The notes under the pieces: model-generated | Seen by the model: the letters and a program-made list of their open reading frames with translations, nothing else | Databases searched by the model: none | What the model was told of the DNA's origin: nothing | Shown here: one piece after another, positions 29,859 through 40,813 of the stretch | How positions within the stretch are numbered: position 1 is the first letter of the stretch | How the letters are laid out: the number at the start of each line of letters is the position of its first letter | Made by a program: the position numbers and the translations under genes | Origin: Pseudomonas sp. MYb118 | Lineage (GTDB): Bacteria; Pseudomonadota; Gammaproteobacteria; Pseudomonadales; Pseudomonadaceae | Direction of reading: 5' to 3' | Assembly (NCBI RefSeq): GCF_040947875.1 | Contig: NZ_JBFRXN010000002.1 | Span: 2,108,001 to 2,172,000, forward strand | DNA: 64,000 nt

Positions 29859-30077
29859 ATGAAAGCTGATATCCATCCAGAATACCCAGCAGTTGCTGTT
29901 ACCTGCAGCTGCGGCAACAAGTTCGAAACCCGTTCGACCTTCGGCAAAGCCCTGGCGATCGACGTTTGCAACGAATGCCACCCGTTCTACACCGGTAAGC
30001 AAAAGACTCTGGACACTGGCGGCCGCGTACAGCGCTTCGCCGACCGTTTCGGTGCTTTCGGCGCGAAAAAGGCCTAA
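29859..30077 (+). CDS. rpmE: 50S ribosomal protein L31 (zinc-binding type)
   Basis: 72-residue large-subunit protein. [20 protein letters not shown] with Cys16 and Cys18 and later [10 protein letters not shown] gives the CxC...CxxC zinc site, so this is the zinc-containing (C+) paralogue rather than the zinc-free YkgM type. Expressed from its own promoter; a terminator-like hairpin follows within the next gene's start. Confidence 0.98.
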   Translation: MKADIHPEYPAVAVTCSCGNKFETRSTFGKALAIDVCNECHPFYTGKQKTLDTGGRVQRFADRFGAFGAKKA

Positions 30078-30112
30078 GGCCTGTCAACTTGGGAAGCCGC
30101 TACGGTTTTTCC

Positions 30113-30904
30113 ATGCTGATAAAGAAGGCGTCCCTCGTGGGCGCCTTTTTTGTGTCCGCGATTTGGTTGTCGACGGCCCAGGCCTTCTGCCCGGCACCAG
30201 GCGGCCTGGAGCCTGTCGTTGTACAGCGGGTGGTGGATGGCGACACGCTGCGCCTGCAAGATGGTCGCAGTGTGCGCATGATCGGCTTGAACACGCCGGA
30301 ACTGGGCAAGAAGGGCCGCTCCGACGAGCCCTTCGCCGTTGCGGCGCGCAAACGACTCGAAGCGCTGGTGGCCGCCAGCGACGGGCGGGTCGGTCTGCTG
30401 CCCGGTAAAGAGAGCAAAGACCATTACGGGCGGACCCTCGCCCATGTCTTCGCGGCCGACGGCAGCAACCTTGAAGCCAGAATGCTCGCCGAAGGCCTGG
30501 GTTTTGTGGTGGCCGTCGCACCGAATGTAAATTTTGTCGATTGTCAGCGCGCTGCGGAACGCAGTGCGCGCCAGGCCGGGCTCGGCATATGGCGGCAGTC
30601 GCCTGTACTGAAAGCGGATCAGATCAGCGCATCCGGTTTTGCGGTGCTCAGTGGGCGTGTGAGCAAGGTTCAGCGCAATCGTGGCGGAATTTGGATCGAA
30701 TTACAGAATTCGGTTGTGTTGCGTGTTGCACCCAATCTGCTGGAGCGCTTCGATGCGGATTCGCTGAAAAGCCTGGAAGGCAAGCAAATCGAGGCGCGTG
30801 GCTGGGTGCTGGACCGCTCCCGGCGCGGTGGGCTCAAACAAGGTCAGGCACGCTGGATGCTGCCATTGACCGATCCGGCGATGATCGAAGTGGTCTCCGG
30901 CTGA
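30113..30904 (+). CDS. Secreted thermonuclease-family (SNase-like) protein
   Basis: Probable periplasmic or secreted nuclease of 263 residues. From ATG 30113 it has a signal peptide (MLIKKASLVGAFFVSAIWLS, cleavage after AQA). The SNase fold shows VVQRVVDGDTLRL, VRMIGLNTPELGKKG and DHYGRTLAHVF, i.e. the Arg, Asp and Glu active-site neighbourhood. About 90 extra residues follow the SNase domain (HVFAADG to end) with an OB-like block VSKVQRNRGGIWIELQN. A TTG at 30089 would extend it by eight residues but spoil the signal peptide. No clear RBS is visible; its first codons overlap a terminator. Confidence 0.85.
   Translation: MLIKKASLVGAFFVSAIWLSTAQAFCPAPGGLEPVVVQRVVDGDTLRLQDGRSVRMIGLNTPELGKKGRSDEPFAVAARKRLEALVAASDGRVGLLPGKESKDHYGRTLAHVFAADGSNLEARMLAEGLGFVVAVAPNVNFVDCQRAAERSARQAGLGIWRQSPVLKADQISASGFAVLSGRVSKVQRNRGGIWIELQNSVVLRVAPNLLERFDADSLKSLEGKQIEARGWVLDRSRRGGLKQGQARWMLPLTDPAMIEVVSG
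30125..30151 (+). terminator. Intrinsic terminator of rpmE lying within the nuclease gene start
   Basis: AAGGCG-t-CCC-tcgt-GGG-CGCC-TTTTTT: a GC stem with one bulged T and a six-base T-run, inside codons 5-13 of the downstream nuclease signal peptide. Confidence 0.7.
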
Positions 30905-31083
30905 AAAGTTGTAGACATTTTTAAAGCTGATTGTGAACAGTGCACCCCTTGTGTTCCGTGGCTCTTGGCCCAAAGTCGTAGAGCAGGGCGCTTGACAGGG
31001 GTGACCGGTCAGTCTTGTGGGGACTTTGCGAGGCGCGTATCCTCGCTGACCAGTCTGTCCAACAGTAAAAGCGGAATGCCCAC

Positions 31084-32352
31084 ATGTCTGATTTGAAAAC
31101 TGCCGCTCTCGAGTATCACGCCAATCCTCGTCCAGGAAAGCTGAGCGTCGAGCTCACCAAGCCCACCGCTACCGCCCGCGACCTGTCGCTGGCCTACAGC
31201 CCCGGCGTAGCCGAGCCAGTGCGCGAAATTGGTCGCGACCCTGAACTGGCCTACAAGTACACCGGTAAAGGCAACCTGGTTGCAGTCATTTCCGATGGCA
31301 CCGCGATTCTCGGCCTGGGTAACCTCGGCCCATTGGCTTCCAAGCCAGTGATGGAAGGTAAAGGCGTGCTGTTCAAGCGCTTCGCCGGCATCGACGTGTT
31401 CGACATCGAAGTCGATTCCGAAAGCCCGCAAGCCTTCATCGACACCGTCAAGCGCATCTCCATCACCTTCGGTGGCATCAACCTGGAAGACATCAAGGCG
31501 CCAGAGTGCTTTGAGATCGAGCGCGCTCTGATCGAGCAGTGCGACATCCCGGTATTCCACGATGACCAGCACGGCACCGCGATCGTAACCGCCGCCGGCA
31601 TGATCAACGCCCTGGAAATCGCTGGCAAAACCCTGCCTGACGCCAAGATCGTCTGCCTGGGTGCCGGTGCGGCCGCCATCTCCTGCATGAAACTGCTGGT
31701 GAGCATGGGCGCCAACATCGAAAACATCTACATGGTTGACCGTACCGGCGTGATCCACTCCGGCCGTGACGACCTGAACCAGTACAAGGCGGTCTTCGCC
31801 CACGCCACCGACAAGCGCACCCTGGCTGACGCCCTGCAAGGCGCAGACGTGTTCGTCGGCCTGTCCGGTCCGAACCTGCTGAGCGCTGAAGGCCTGAACT
31901 CCATGGCGGCCAACCCGATCGTGTTCGCGTGCTCGAACCCTGATCCGGAAATCTCCCCTGAGCTGGCCCACGCCACTCGCAGCGACGTGATCATGGCTAC
32001 CGGTCGTTCCGACTACCCGAATCAGGTCAACAACGTACTGGGCTTCCCGTTCATCTTCCGTGGTGCCCTGGACGTTCGCGCCAAGCGCATCAACGAAGAA
32101 ATGAAAGTCGCGGCGGCCAACGCCCTGCGTGAACTGGCCAAGCTACCAGTGCCTCAGGAAGTGTGCGACGCCTACGGTGGTATCAAGCTGGAATTCGGTC
32201 GTGAGTACATCATCCCGAAACCAATGGATGCCCGCCTGATCACCGTGATCTCCGACGCCGTGGCCAAGGCCGCGATCGAGACCGGCGTGGCGACCCTGCC
32301 GTATCCGAAGAACTACCCGCTCAAGAGCGTGGATGACGTGTTCAACGGCTAA
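31084..32352 (+). CDS. maeB: Malate dehydrogenase (oxaloacetate-decarboxylating), malic enzyme
   Basis: Converts malate to pyruvate and CO2 with reduction of NAD(P). 422 residues, so it has the catalytic and nucleotide domains but lacks the phosphotransacetylase-like C-terminal domain of E. coli MaeB (about 750 residues). Blocks: TARDLSLAYSPGVAEP, FDIEVDS, FHDDQHGTAIV and the Rossmann CLGAGAAAISCMKLL. Cofactor preference cannot be read with certainty. Stands alone between the nuclease and a terminator. Confidence 0.93.
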   Translation: MSDLKTAALEYHANPRPGKLSVELTKPTATARDLSLAYSPGVAEPVREIGRDPELAYKYTGKGNLVAVISDGTAILGLGNLGPLASKPVMEGKGVLFKRFAGIDVFDIEVDSESPQAFIDTVKRISITFGGINLEDIKAPECFEIERALIEQCDIPVFHDDQHGTAIVTAAGMINALEIAGKTLPDAKIVCLGAGAAAISCMKLLVSMGANIENIYMVDRTGVIHSGRDDLNQYKAVFAHATDKRTLADALQGADVFVGLSGPNLLSAEGLNSMAANPIVFACSNPDPEISPELAHATRSDVIMATGRSDYPNQVNNVLGFPFIFRGALDVRAKRINEEMKVAAANALRELAKLPVPQEVCDAYGGIKLEFGREYIIPKPMDARLITVISDAVAKAAIETGVATLPYPKNYPLKSVDDVFNG

Positions 32353-32372
32353 GTCGTTGTAGCGCTTCAGCG

Positions 32373-32405
32373 AAAGCCCTGGCTCGCACGAGTCGGGGCT
32401 TTTTT
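32373..32405 (+). terminator. Intrinsic terminator of maeB
   Basis: AAAGCCC ... GGGCTTTTTT with an internal GGCTCG/CGAGTC stem, 20 bases after the maeB stop. Its sequence is closely copied, inverted, at 32562-32596. Confidence 0.92.
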
Positions 32406-32440
32406 ATGTCTGATAGGTTTACATTGGATTGGCCGGCCCC

Positions 32441-32527
32441 ATCGCGGGCAAGTCGAATCGTCGCACCGCCGCTCCTACAATTGATCTGCATGCGCCGAAC
32501 CACTGTAGGAGCGGGCTTGCCCGCGAT
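32441..32527 (+). repeat. REP doublet with a 15-base interruption in one unit
   Basis: The second unit (32504-32527) is intact. The first (32441-32479) reads ATCGCGGGCAAG, then about 15 extra bases (TCGAATCGTCGCACC), then the remainder GCCGCTCCTACA. Flanks GGATTGGCCGGCCCC and GAGGCCAGTCAATCC extend the inverted repeat outwards. Confidence 0.88.
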
Positions 32528-32561
32528 GAGGCCAGTCAATCCAGCACAAATCCCCAGGCAT

Positions 32562-32596
32562 AAAAAAGCCCCAACTCTCACGAGCCAGGGCTTTTT
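32562..32596 (-). terminator. Intrinsic terminator of ponA
   Basis: On the minus strand AGCCCTGGCTCG...GGGGCTTTTTT, 14 bases after the ponA stop. Nearly the same sequence as the maeB terminator, placed in mirror orientation. Confidence 0.92.
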
Positions 32597-32609
32597 GCTG
32601 CCACCAGGA

Positions 32610-35048
32610 TCAGAACAAGTCGATCGGCGCCGCCTCATCCGCTGGCAGCGGGCTGCCCGGCGCAACGCCGTTACCCAGCTCGTTGACCGACGGCGGCGTG
32701 TCTTCGGCCTTGAACAGCTCGAAATACGCCCCTGGCGTACTTGGCGTGGCCGCACGGCCGCTGATCGGGTCTACCCGCAGGCTGAGGATGCCTTCCGGCT
32801 CGGCCTGGGTGTGCGGCGGCTTGTCCTTGAGCGCGGCGGACATGTAGTTCATCCAGATCGGCAGGGCGACGGTGCCGCCGAATTCACGCTTGCCGAGGCT
32901 CTCCGGCTGGTCGAAACCGGTCCAGACGGTGGTCACGTAATCGGCGTTGTAACCCGAGAACCAGGCGTCCTTGGATTCGTTGGTGGTACCGGTCTTGCCC
33001 GCGATGTCGGAGCGACCCATGGCCAGTGCGCGGCGGCCGGTACCCAGCTTGATCACGTCCTCGAGCATGCTGTTGAGGATGAACGTGGTGCGGCCATCGA
33101 CGATGCGTTCGGCTACGGCGGGCACCTGCGGAGCCGGCTCGGCCATGGCTTCGCCTGGCGTCGCGTCGACGGTGAAGGCCTGCGCCTGCGGTGCGGCAAT
33201 GCCGTCGGAAGCCACCTCGCCTTTCGGTACGCTCTGCGGATTGGCGACGAACAGCGTGTCGCCATTGCGGCTTTCGATCTTGTCGATGATGAACGGCGTG
33301 ATCTTGTAGCCGCCGTTGGCAAAGGTGCTCCAGCCGGTGGCGATTTCCATCGGCGTCAGGGTGGCGGTGCCCAGGGCCAGGGACAGGTTGCGCGGCAGGT
33401 CCTGCTTGTTGAAGCCGAACTTGCTGATGTAGTCGATGGTGCGATCGACGCCCAGGGCCTGCAACAGGCGGATCGACACCAGGTTGCGCGACTTGTACAG
33501 CGCCTCACGCAGGCGGATCGGGCCGAGGAAGGTGTTGGTGTCGTTCTTCGGGCGCCAGACCTTGTCCAGGTATTCGTCGACGAACACAATCGGCGCATCG
33601 TTCACCAGGCTGGCGGCGGTGTAGCCGTTATCCAGTGCCGCGCTATAGACGAAAGGCTTGAAGCTCGAGCCGGGCTGACGCTTGGCCTGCATGGCGCGGT
33701 TGTAATTGCTCTGTTCGAAGGCGAAGCCACCGACCAGCGAGCGAATGGCACCGTTCTGCGGGTCGAGCGACACCAGCGCGCCTTGTGCCTGCGGGATCTG
33801 GCTGAATTTCAGCGAGTTGTCCGGCTGGCGCTGTACGCGGATCAGGTCGCCGACCTGGGCCACGTCCGCTGGCTGCTTGGGCGTGGCGCCCATGCTGTTG
33901 GTGTTCAGGAATGGCCGCGCCCACTTCATGCTGTCCCAGCCCACGTGCTCGCTGCCGGTGCGGGTCAGGACCTGCAGGCCGGTCTTGTCGACCTGGGTCA
34001 CGATGGCCGGTTCCAGGCTGCTGATCGTGCGCTGCTTGGTCAGCTCCAGGGCCCAGGCTTCACGGGTCTTGCCGGGCAGGCGCGATTCGGGGCCGCGATA
34101 ACCGTGACGCTGGTCATAGGTCATCAGGCCTTCATGCAGCGCGGTGTTGGCCATTTCCTGCAGGTTGCTGGGAACGGTGGTGGTGACGCGGAAACCTTCG
34201 GTGTAGGCGTCGCTGCCGTAACGACCGACCATTTCGGCGCGGGCCATTTCGGCGATGTACGGAGCGTTCACTTCCGGCGTCGGCACGTGATAGCTGGCGT
34301 TGAGCGGCTCGTTGATCGCGGCGGTGTAGTCGCTTTCGCTGATCTTGCCGAGCTTGTACATGCGCCCCAGGATCCAGTCGCGACGCTCCTTGCTGCGCGC
34401 CGGGTTGGCCAGCGGGTTGAAGCGCGACGGGGCCTTTGGCAGGCCGGCAATCATCGCCATCTGCGCCAGGCTGATGTCACGAATCGACTTGCCGTAATAC
34501 ACCTGTGCCGCCGCCTCGATGCCGTAGGCGCGGTTACCCAGGTAGATCTTGTTGACGTACAGCTCGAGAATTTCGTCCTTGGTCAGCTGCCGCTCGATTT
34601 GCAGCGCCAGGAGAATTTCCGTGGTTTTACGAGAAAAGCTGCGCTCGCTGGTCAGGAAGAAGTTCTTCGCCACCTGCATGGTGATGGTGCTGCCGCCGGA
34701 TTGAATGTGGCCGCTTTTGACCAATTGGGTCGCCGCACGCATCAGGCTGCTCGGATCGACACCGTAGTGGTTGGCAAAATTGTCATCTTCTGCACTTAAA
34801 AGCGCATTGATGAAGTTGGGGGGAATGTCGGCGAAACGGATCGGTGTACGGCGCATTTCGCCAAATTCTGCGATCAACTTGTTATCGCTGCTGTAAACCC
34901 GCAGAGGAATCTGCAACTGAATGCTTCTCAAAGCCTCCACGGACGGCAATCCGGGGCTAAGGTAAAGAAACGCGCCGCTCAGACCCAGAAGCAGTCCGCA
35001 GAAAACGGCGACGATGGACCAACCGAAAAATTTCAGCAGACGAATCAA
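32610..35048 (-). CDS. ponA: Penicillin-binding protein 1A (bifunctional transglycosylase/transpeptidase)
   Basis: Class A PBP that polymerises and cross-links peptidoglycan. 812 residues: membrane anchor (LLKFFGWSIVAVFCGLLLGL), glycosyltransferase 51 domain with the catalytic Glu in SAEDDNFANHYG (about 87) and SGGSTITMQVAKNFF, an intermediate OB-like domain, and transpeptidase domain with SxxK (PGSSFKPFVY), SxN (KSRNLV) and KTGTT. The C-terminal tail is disordered. The gene is divergent from pilM, the usual place in Pseudomonas. Confidence 0.97.
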   Translation of the reverse strand: MIRLLKFFGWSIVAVFCGLLLGLSGAFLYLSPGLPSVEALRSIQLQIPLRVYSSDNKLIAEFGEMRRTPIRFADIPPNFINALLSAEDDNFANHYGVDPSSLMRAATQLVKSGHIQSGGSTITMQVAKNFFLTSERSFSRKTTEILLALQIERQLTKDEILELYVNKIYLGNRAYGIEAAAQVYYGKSIRDISLAQMAMIAGLPKAPSRFNPLANPARSKERRDWILGRMYKLGKISESDYTAAINEPLNASYHVPTPEVNAPYIAEMARAEMVGRYGSDAYTEGFRVTTTVPSNLQEMANTALHEGLMTYDQRHGYRGPESRLPGKTREAWALELTKQRTISSLEPAIVTQVDKTGLQVLTRTGSEHVGWDSMKWARPFLNTNSMGATPKQPADVAQVGDLIRVQRQPDNSLKFSQIPQAQGALVSLDPQNGAIRSLVGGFAFEQSNYNRAMQAKRQPGSSFKPFVYSAALDNGYTAASLVNDAPIVFVDEYLDKVWRPKNDTNTFLGPIRLREALYKSRNLVSIRLLQALGVDRTIDYISKFGFNKQDLPRNLSLALGTATLTPMEIATGWSTFANGGYKITPFIIDKIESRNGDTLFVANPQSVPKGEVASDGIAAPQAQAFTVDATPGEAMAEPAPQVPAVAERIVDGRTTFILNSMLEDVIKLGTGRRALAMGRSDIAGKTGTTNESKDAWFSGYNADYVTTVWTGFDQPESLGKREFGGTVALPIWMNYMSAALKDKPPHTQAEPEGILSLRVDPISGRAATPSTPGAYFELFKAEDTPPSVNELGNGVAPGSPLPADEAAPIDLF

Positions 35049-35150
35049 GGCTTTGGGATATCCAGGGCAAAGAATGAGTTAGGCATCAGGGTTCAGATAA
35101 CGAGGAGAACGACCCGGGCTTGACGAAAAAAGCAGAAAAAATCGCTGGGC

Positions 35151-35156
35151 ATTATA
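35151..35156 (-). promoter_or_regulatory. Perfect -10 box (TATAAT), probably of ponA
   Basis: On the minus strand TGCTTATAAT, 100 bases before ponA in the ponA-pilM divergent space. No clear -35 hexamer is seen at 17 bases, so promoter identity is tentative. Confidence 0.45.
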
Positions 35157-35237
35157 AGCATTTTTCCAACCCGGGCGTCATTTGCACTGCTGTCAAGACA
35201 GATGGATGGAACGCAATGGACATTACAGAGTCCGTAA

Positions 35238-36328
<1,091 letters not shown>

Positions 36329-36329
<1 letters not shown>

Positions 36330-36895
36330 TGGCACGGATCAACCTTTTACCCTGGCGCGAAGAGCTGCGCGATCACCGCCGCAAACGCTTTCTGCTGGCG
36401 TTGGCCGGTGTCCTGGTGGGGTCGATCGGGGCGGTGTTGATTGCCTGCCAGGCCATCACCGGCGCCATTGATCGGCAGGTGGCCCGCAACGACTACATCA
36501 GCCAGCAAATTGTCGGTGTCGATGAGCGGATCAAGCAGATCAGCGACCTGAAAGCCCGGCGCCAGCAGTTGCTCGAGCGCATGCGGATCATCCAGGACCT
36601 GCAAGGCAATCGCCCGATCAGTGGGCGGATCTTCGACCAGTTGGCACGCACACTGCCGGACGGCGTGTATTTCACAGAGGTGAAAATGGAAGGCAAGACC
36701 TTGTCCATCGTCGGTGCGGCCGAGTCTAACAACCGGGTTTCGGACCTGATGCGTAACCTCGATGCGTCGGACTGGTTCGACGCCCCCACGCTGACGGAGG
36801 TCAAGGCGACGACGGCGGGTCAGTTGGACCAGGCCAACGTCTTTCAGTTGACCGTTCGTCAGACCCAGCCTGCCGCCGCGGAGGCCGTTCAATGA
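36329..36895 (+). CDS. pilN: Type IV pilus inner-membrane protein PilN
   Basis: Bitopic protein of the alignment subcomplex. 188 residues; the N-terminal ARINLLPWREE motif is the part that binds PilM, followed by one membrane helix (LLALAGVLVGSIGAVLIAC), a coiled coil and a ferredoxin-like periplasmic fold. CAGGAG precedes the ATG. Shares four bases with pilO. Confidence 0.97.
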
Positions 36896-37515
36896 AACCG
36901 GCCGAATGGATCGAAGGCCTGCGCAAGATTGATATCAATGACCTGGACACCAGCAACATGGGCTCCTGGCCTGCCGCCATCAAGGTGTTGGCGGGTGTTT
37001 TGCTGGCGGCTCTGGTGTTGGCACTGGGCTACAACTTTTCCATCAGCGAGATGGAAAGTGAGCTCCAGGCCAAGCGTACCGAAGAGTCGACACTCAAGGA
37101 GCAATTCGCCACCAAAGTGCACATGTCCGCGAACCTGGAACTCTATATCGAGCAAATGAAGGAAATGGAGAATTCCTTTGGCGTGTTGCTACGCCAGTTG
37201 CCTAGTGATACCGAAGTGCCGGGGCTGCTCGAAGACATCACCCGCACTGGGCTGGGCAGTGGCCTTGAGTTCGAGGAAATCAAGCTGCTGCCCGAGGTCG
37301 CCCAGCAGTTCTACATCGAGTTACCCATCCAGATCACCGTCACCGGTGCCTATCACGACCTGGCGACATTCGTCAGCGGCGTGGCCGGATTACCACGCAT
37401 AGTGACCCTGCATGACTTCGATATCGCGCCGGTCAATCCGGAAAGTGGCCCGAAATTGCGCATGAGCATCCTGGCCAAAACCTACCGCTACAACGACAAG
37501 GGGCTGCAAAAATGA
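36892..37515 (+). CDS. pilO: Type IV pilus inner-membrane protein PilO
   Basis: Partner of PilN in the periplasmic heterodimer. 207 residues: cytoplasmic start MKPAEWIEGLRKIDINDLDT, one membrane helix (VLAGVLLAALVLALGYNF), a coiled coil and a ferredoxin-like domain with LLPEVAQQFYIELPIQITV. ATGA overlap with pilN and pilP on both sides. Confidence 0.97.
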   Translation: MKPAEWIEGLRKIDINDLDTSNMGSWPAAIKVLAGVLLAALVLALGYNFSISEMESELQAKRTEESTLKEQFATKVHMSANLELYIEQMKEMENSFGVLLRQLPSDTEVPGLLEDITRTGLGSGLEFEEIKLLPEVAQQFYIELPIQITVTGAYHDLATFVSGVAGLPRIVTLHDFDIAPVNPESGPKLRMSILAKTYRYNDKGLQK

Positions 37516-38039
37516 GCCCGATCCGGATTGCGGTAATGATGGCCGTGCTGCTTGTCATCGGCGGATGTGGCAACGGCAATGATTTCCATGACCTGGACGC
37601 CTACATGAATGAAATGCGTCTGCGTCCGCCCGGCAAGATCGAGCCCACGCCGACTTTCCGCTCCTATCCCACCTTCACCTACAACGCGGCGAACCTGCGC
37701 AGCCCGTTCTCCCGGCAACTGCGGGTCGATCTTGCGGGGCAGAAGCATGGCTCGCGCAACGTCAAACCCGACCCCAATCGGGTGAAGCAATACCTTGAAG
37801 GTTTCAACATCGAGCAGTTTGAAATGGTCGGCACCATTTCCAATGCGGCTGGCTCGTTCGCGCTTCTGCGCGGGGCGGGCGGCGTGCATCGGTTGAAAGT
37901 CGGTGATTACCTGGGGCGTAACGATGGGCGGATCGTCGCCATCAGCGGCTCGCAAGTCGATGTGGTCGAAATCGTTCCCGATGGCCAGGGCGCCTGGCTG
38001 GAACGGCCGCGGACCATCCCTTTGAAAGAGCACTCATAG
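37512..38039 (+). CDS. pilP: Type IV pilus lipoprotein PilP
   Basis: Inner-membrane lipoprotein linking PilNO to the PilQ secretin. 175 residues with a lipobox (VIGGC, acylated Cys at about 19), a disordered segment and the C-terminal beta domain (GAGGVHRLKVGDYLGRNDGR). Its stop is 13 bases before the pilQ ATG. Confidence 0.96.
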   Translation: MSPIRIAVMMAVLLVIGGCGNGNDFHDLDAYMNEMRLRPPGKIEPTPTFRSYPTFTYNAANLRSPFSRQLRVDLAGQKHGSRNVKPDPNRVKQYLEGFNIEQFEMVGTISNAAGSFALLRGAGGVHRLKVGDYLGRNDGRIVAISGSQVDVVEIVPDGQGAWLERPRTIPLKEHS

Positions 38040-38052
38040 TGGAACTCGAATA

Positions 38053-40140
38053 ATGAACAGGATTTTCGCAACCTTCGGAATTTCGCTATGGATAGCGTTG
38101 ATGTCACCGATGGTACAAGCGGCGAACCTCAAGGCGCTGGATGTCGCGGCGTTGCCGGGTGACCGCGTCGAGTTGAAATTGTCGTTCGATGGTGTGCCTC
38201 CGCAGCCCCAGGGCTACACGACGGAACAGCCCGCACGGATCGCGCTGGACCTGCCAGGTGTCGTCAATCAGTTGGCCAGCAAAACCCGCGATCTCGGTGG
38301 TGGCAACGCCCGTAGCGCCACGGTGGTGGAAGCCAAGGGGCGCACCCGGGTGATCATCAACCTGACTCAGTTGACGCCCTACGCTGCCAGGGTCGAAGGC
38401 AACCAGATATTGGTCGTGGTAGGACGGGGCGCCAGCAGCCAGGCAGCCGGGTCCGCCCCGAAGACAACGCGTGCCGCCACCGCGACGGCGGCGCCAAGCA
38501 AAAACTATGCGCCGGTGAACAAGGCGATTCGTGGCGTGGATTTCCAGCGCGGAACCCAGGGCGAGGGCAATGTGGTCATTGACCTGTCCGATCCTTCCAT
38601 CGCCCCCGACATTCAGGATCGCGAGGGCAAAATCGTCCTCGGTTTCGCCAGGACGCAACTGCCGGAACCGTTGCGGGTGCGCCTGGACGTCAAGGATTTC
38701 GCCACGCCAGTGCAGTTCATCAACGCCAGCGCCATGGGCGACCGGGCAACCATTGTCATCGAGCCCAGCGGTGCGTTCGACTATTCCACCTATCAGACCG
38801 ACAACAAGCTGACCGTCAGCATCCGCCCGATGACCGTCGATGACCTGCAAAAGCGCAACGCCGAGCGTTTTGCCTATAGCGGTGAAAAGCTCTCGCTGAA
38901 CTTCCAGGACATCGACGTGCGTTCGGTGCTGCAACTGATCGCCGACTTCACCAACCTCAACCTGGTGGCCAGCGACACGGTGCAGGGCGGTATCACCCTG
39001 CGCCTGCAAAACGTGCCATGGGACCAGGCGCTCGACCTGGTGCTCAAGACCAAGGGGCTGGACAAGCGCAAGATCGGCAATGTGTTGCTGGTGGCGCCGG
39101 CCGATGAAATCGCCGCCCGTGAACGTCAGGAACTGGAATCGCAGAAACAGATCGCCGAGCTGGCACCGCTGCGCCGCGAATTGTTGCAGGTGAACTACGC
39201 CAAGGCGGCCGACATCGCCAAGTTGTTCCAGTCGGTGACCAGCGCTGAAGCGAAAGTCGACGAACGTGGGTCGATCACCGTCGATGAGCGGACCAACAAC
39301 ATCATTGCCTACCAGACCCAGGACCGCCTCGACGAACTCCGCCGGATCGTCGCGCAGCTGGATATCCCGGTGCGACAGGTGATGATCGAGGCGCGGATCG
39401 TCGAAGCCAACGTCGATTACGACAAGAGCCTGGGTGTGCGCTGGGGTGGTTCGATTCAGAACAAGGGCAACTGGAACACTTCCGGGGTCAGCAATGGCGC
39501 CAATGCCTCTTCGACCATCGGCACGCCGGGCAGCACCAGCACCAACGCACCGTTCGTCGACATGGGCACCACCGCCAACACGTCGGGCATCGGCATCGCC
39601 TTTATCACTGACAATGTGCTGCTGGACCTTGAGCTGACCGCCATGGAGAAGACCGGCAACGGCGAAATCGTCTCGCAGCCCAAGGTGGTCACGTCCGACA
39701 AGGAAACCGCGAAAATCCTCAAGGGCACCGAGATTCCTTACCAGGAAGCCGCCTCCAGCGGCGCGACGTCGGTCTCGTTCAAGGAGGCTTCGCTGTCGCT
39801 GGAAGTGACGCCGCAGATCACCCCGGACAACCGGATCATCATGGAGGTCAAGGTCACCAAGGACGAACCGGACTACCTCAACAAAGTGCAGGATGTACCG
39901 CCCATCAAGAAAAACGAGGTCAACGCCAAGGTCCTGGTCAACGACGGCGAGACCATCGTGATCGGTGGCGTTTTCTCAAATACTCAGAGCAAGGTTGTAG
40001 ATAAGGTGCCATTTCTTGGCGATGTGCCGTATCTTGGCCGCCTTTTCCGGCGTGACGTGGTTTCGGAGAAAAAATCCGAGCTGCTGGTATTTCTCACTCC
40101 GCGTATCATGAACAACCAGGCGATTGCTGTGAGTCATTGA
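38053..40140 (+). CDS. pilQ: Type IV pilus secretin PilQ
   Basis: Outer-membrane secretin through which the pilus leaves the cell. 695 residues: signal peptide (cleaved after VQAA), two AMIN domains that bind peptidoglycan (about 25-130 and 155-255), N0 ([20 protein letters not shown]) and N1 domains, and the secretin core ending with [20 protein letters not shown] and [17 protein letters not shown]. The second secretin in this window is gspD at 53492. Confidence 0.97.
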   Translation: MNRIFATFGISLWIALMSPMVQAANLKALDVAALPGDRVELKLSFDGVPPQPQGYTTEQPARIALDLPGVVNQLASKTRDLGGGNARSATVVEAKGRTRVIINLTQLTPYAARVEGNQILVVVGRGASSQAAGSAPKTTRAATATAAPSKNYAPVNKAIRGVDFQRGTQGEGNVVIDLSDPSIAPDIQDREGKIVLGFARTQLPEPLRVRLDVKDFATPVQFINASAMGDRATIVIEPSGAFDYSTYQTDNKLTVSIRPMTVDDLQKRNAERFAYSGEKLSLNFQDIDVRSVLQLIADFTNLNLVASDTVQGGITLRLQNVPWDQALDLVLKTKGLDKRKIGNVLLVAPADEIAARERQELESQKQIAELAPLRRELLQVNYAKAADIAKLFQSVTSAEAKVDERGSITVDERTNNIIAYQTQDRLDELRRIVAQLDIPVRQVMIEARIVEANVDYDKSLGVRWGGSIQNKGNWNTSGVSNGANASSTIGTPGSTSTNAPFVDMGTTANTSGIGIAFITDNVLLDLELTAMEKTGNGEIVSQPKVVTSDKETAKILKGTEIPYQEAASSGATSVSFKEASLSLEVTPQITPDNRIIMEVKVTKDEPDYLNKVQDVPPIKKNEVNAKVLVNDGETIVIGGVFSNTQSKVVDKVPFLGDVPYLGRLFRRDVVSEKKSELLVFLTPRIMNNQAIAVSH

Positions 40141-40144
40141 TTCT

Positions 40145-40663
40145 GTGCGAAATTTGATTCTTGTTGGACCGATGGGGGCTGGAAAAAGCACCATCGGTCG
40201 GTTGCTGGCCAAAGAGCTGCGCCTGCCGTTCAAAGATTCCGATAAGGAAATTGAATTGCGCACGGGTGCGAATATCCCATGGATTTTCGACAAGGAAGGC
40301 GAACCGGGCTTTCGCGACCGCGAGCAGGCGATGATCGCCGAGCTGTGCGGCTGCGACGGCGTGGTGCTGGCGACGGGGGGCGGGGCGGTCATGCGCGAAG
40401 CCAATCGTCGGGCATTGCACGCCGGTGGTCGGGTGGTTTATCTCCATGCGTCCGTCGAGCAACAGGTGGGCCGTACCGCCCGTGATCGCAACCGTCCGCT
40501 GTTGCGCACCGCCGATCCGGCCAAGACCCTGCGGGATCTGCTGGAGCTGCGCGATCCGCTCTATCGGGAAATTGCTGACCTGGTGGTGGAAACCGACGAG
40601 CGACCGCCGCGAATGGTCGTGCTCGACATTCTCGAACGCCTGAACCAGCTGCCTCCCCGTTAA
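40145..40663 (+). CDS. aroK: Shikimate kinase
   Basis: Phosphorylates shikimate in aromatic amino-acid synthesis. 172 residues from GTG 40145; Walker [16 protein letters not shown], substrate Asp/Arg in KDSDKEIE and [17 protein letters not shown], and the lid Arg in [10 protein letters not shown]. It follows pilQ by four bases, so pilus and shikimate genes share a transcript, a layout common in gammaproteobacteria. Confidence 0.96.
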   Translation: MRNLILVGPMGAGKSTIGRLLAKELRLPFKDSDKEIELRTGANIPWIFDKEGEPGFRDREQAMIAELCGCDGVVLATGGGAVMREANRRALHAGGRVVYLHASVEQQVGRTARDRNRPLLRTADPAKTLRDLLELRDPLYREIADLVVETDERPPRMVVLDILERLNQLPPR

Positions 40664-40813
40664 AGCACGGCGCGAAATGCGCTATCCTCGGCGTCCTGCC
40701 AAAACTGCCCAGGTTGTGGCGGATGGCTACCGAGCGGCGTCACACCAGCAGATGCCGTGGACATACGATAATTTTAGGCGGGACGCCTGATTCCATCTTC
40801 ACTGTGGGGACAC

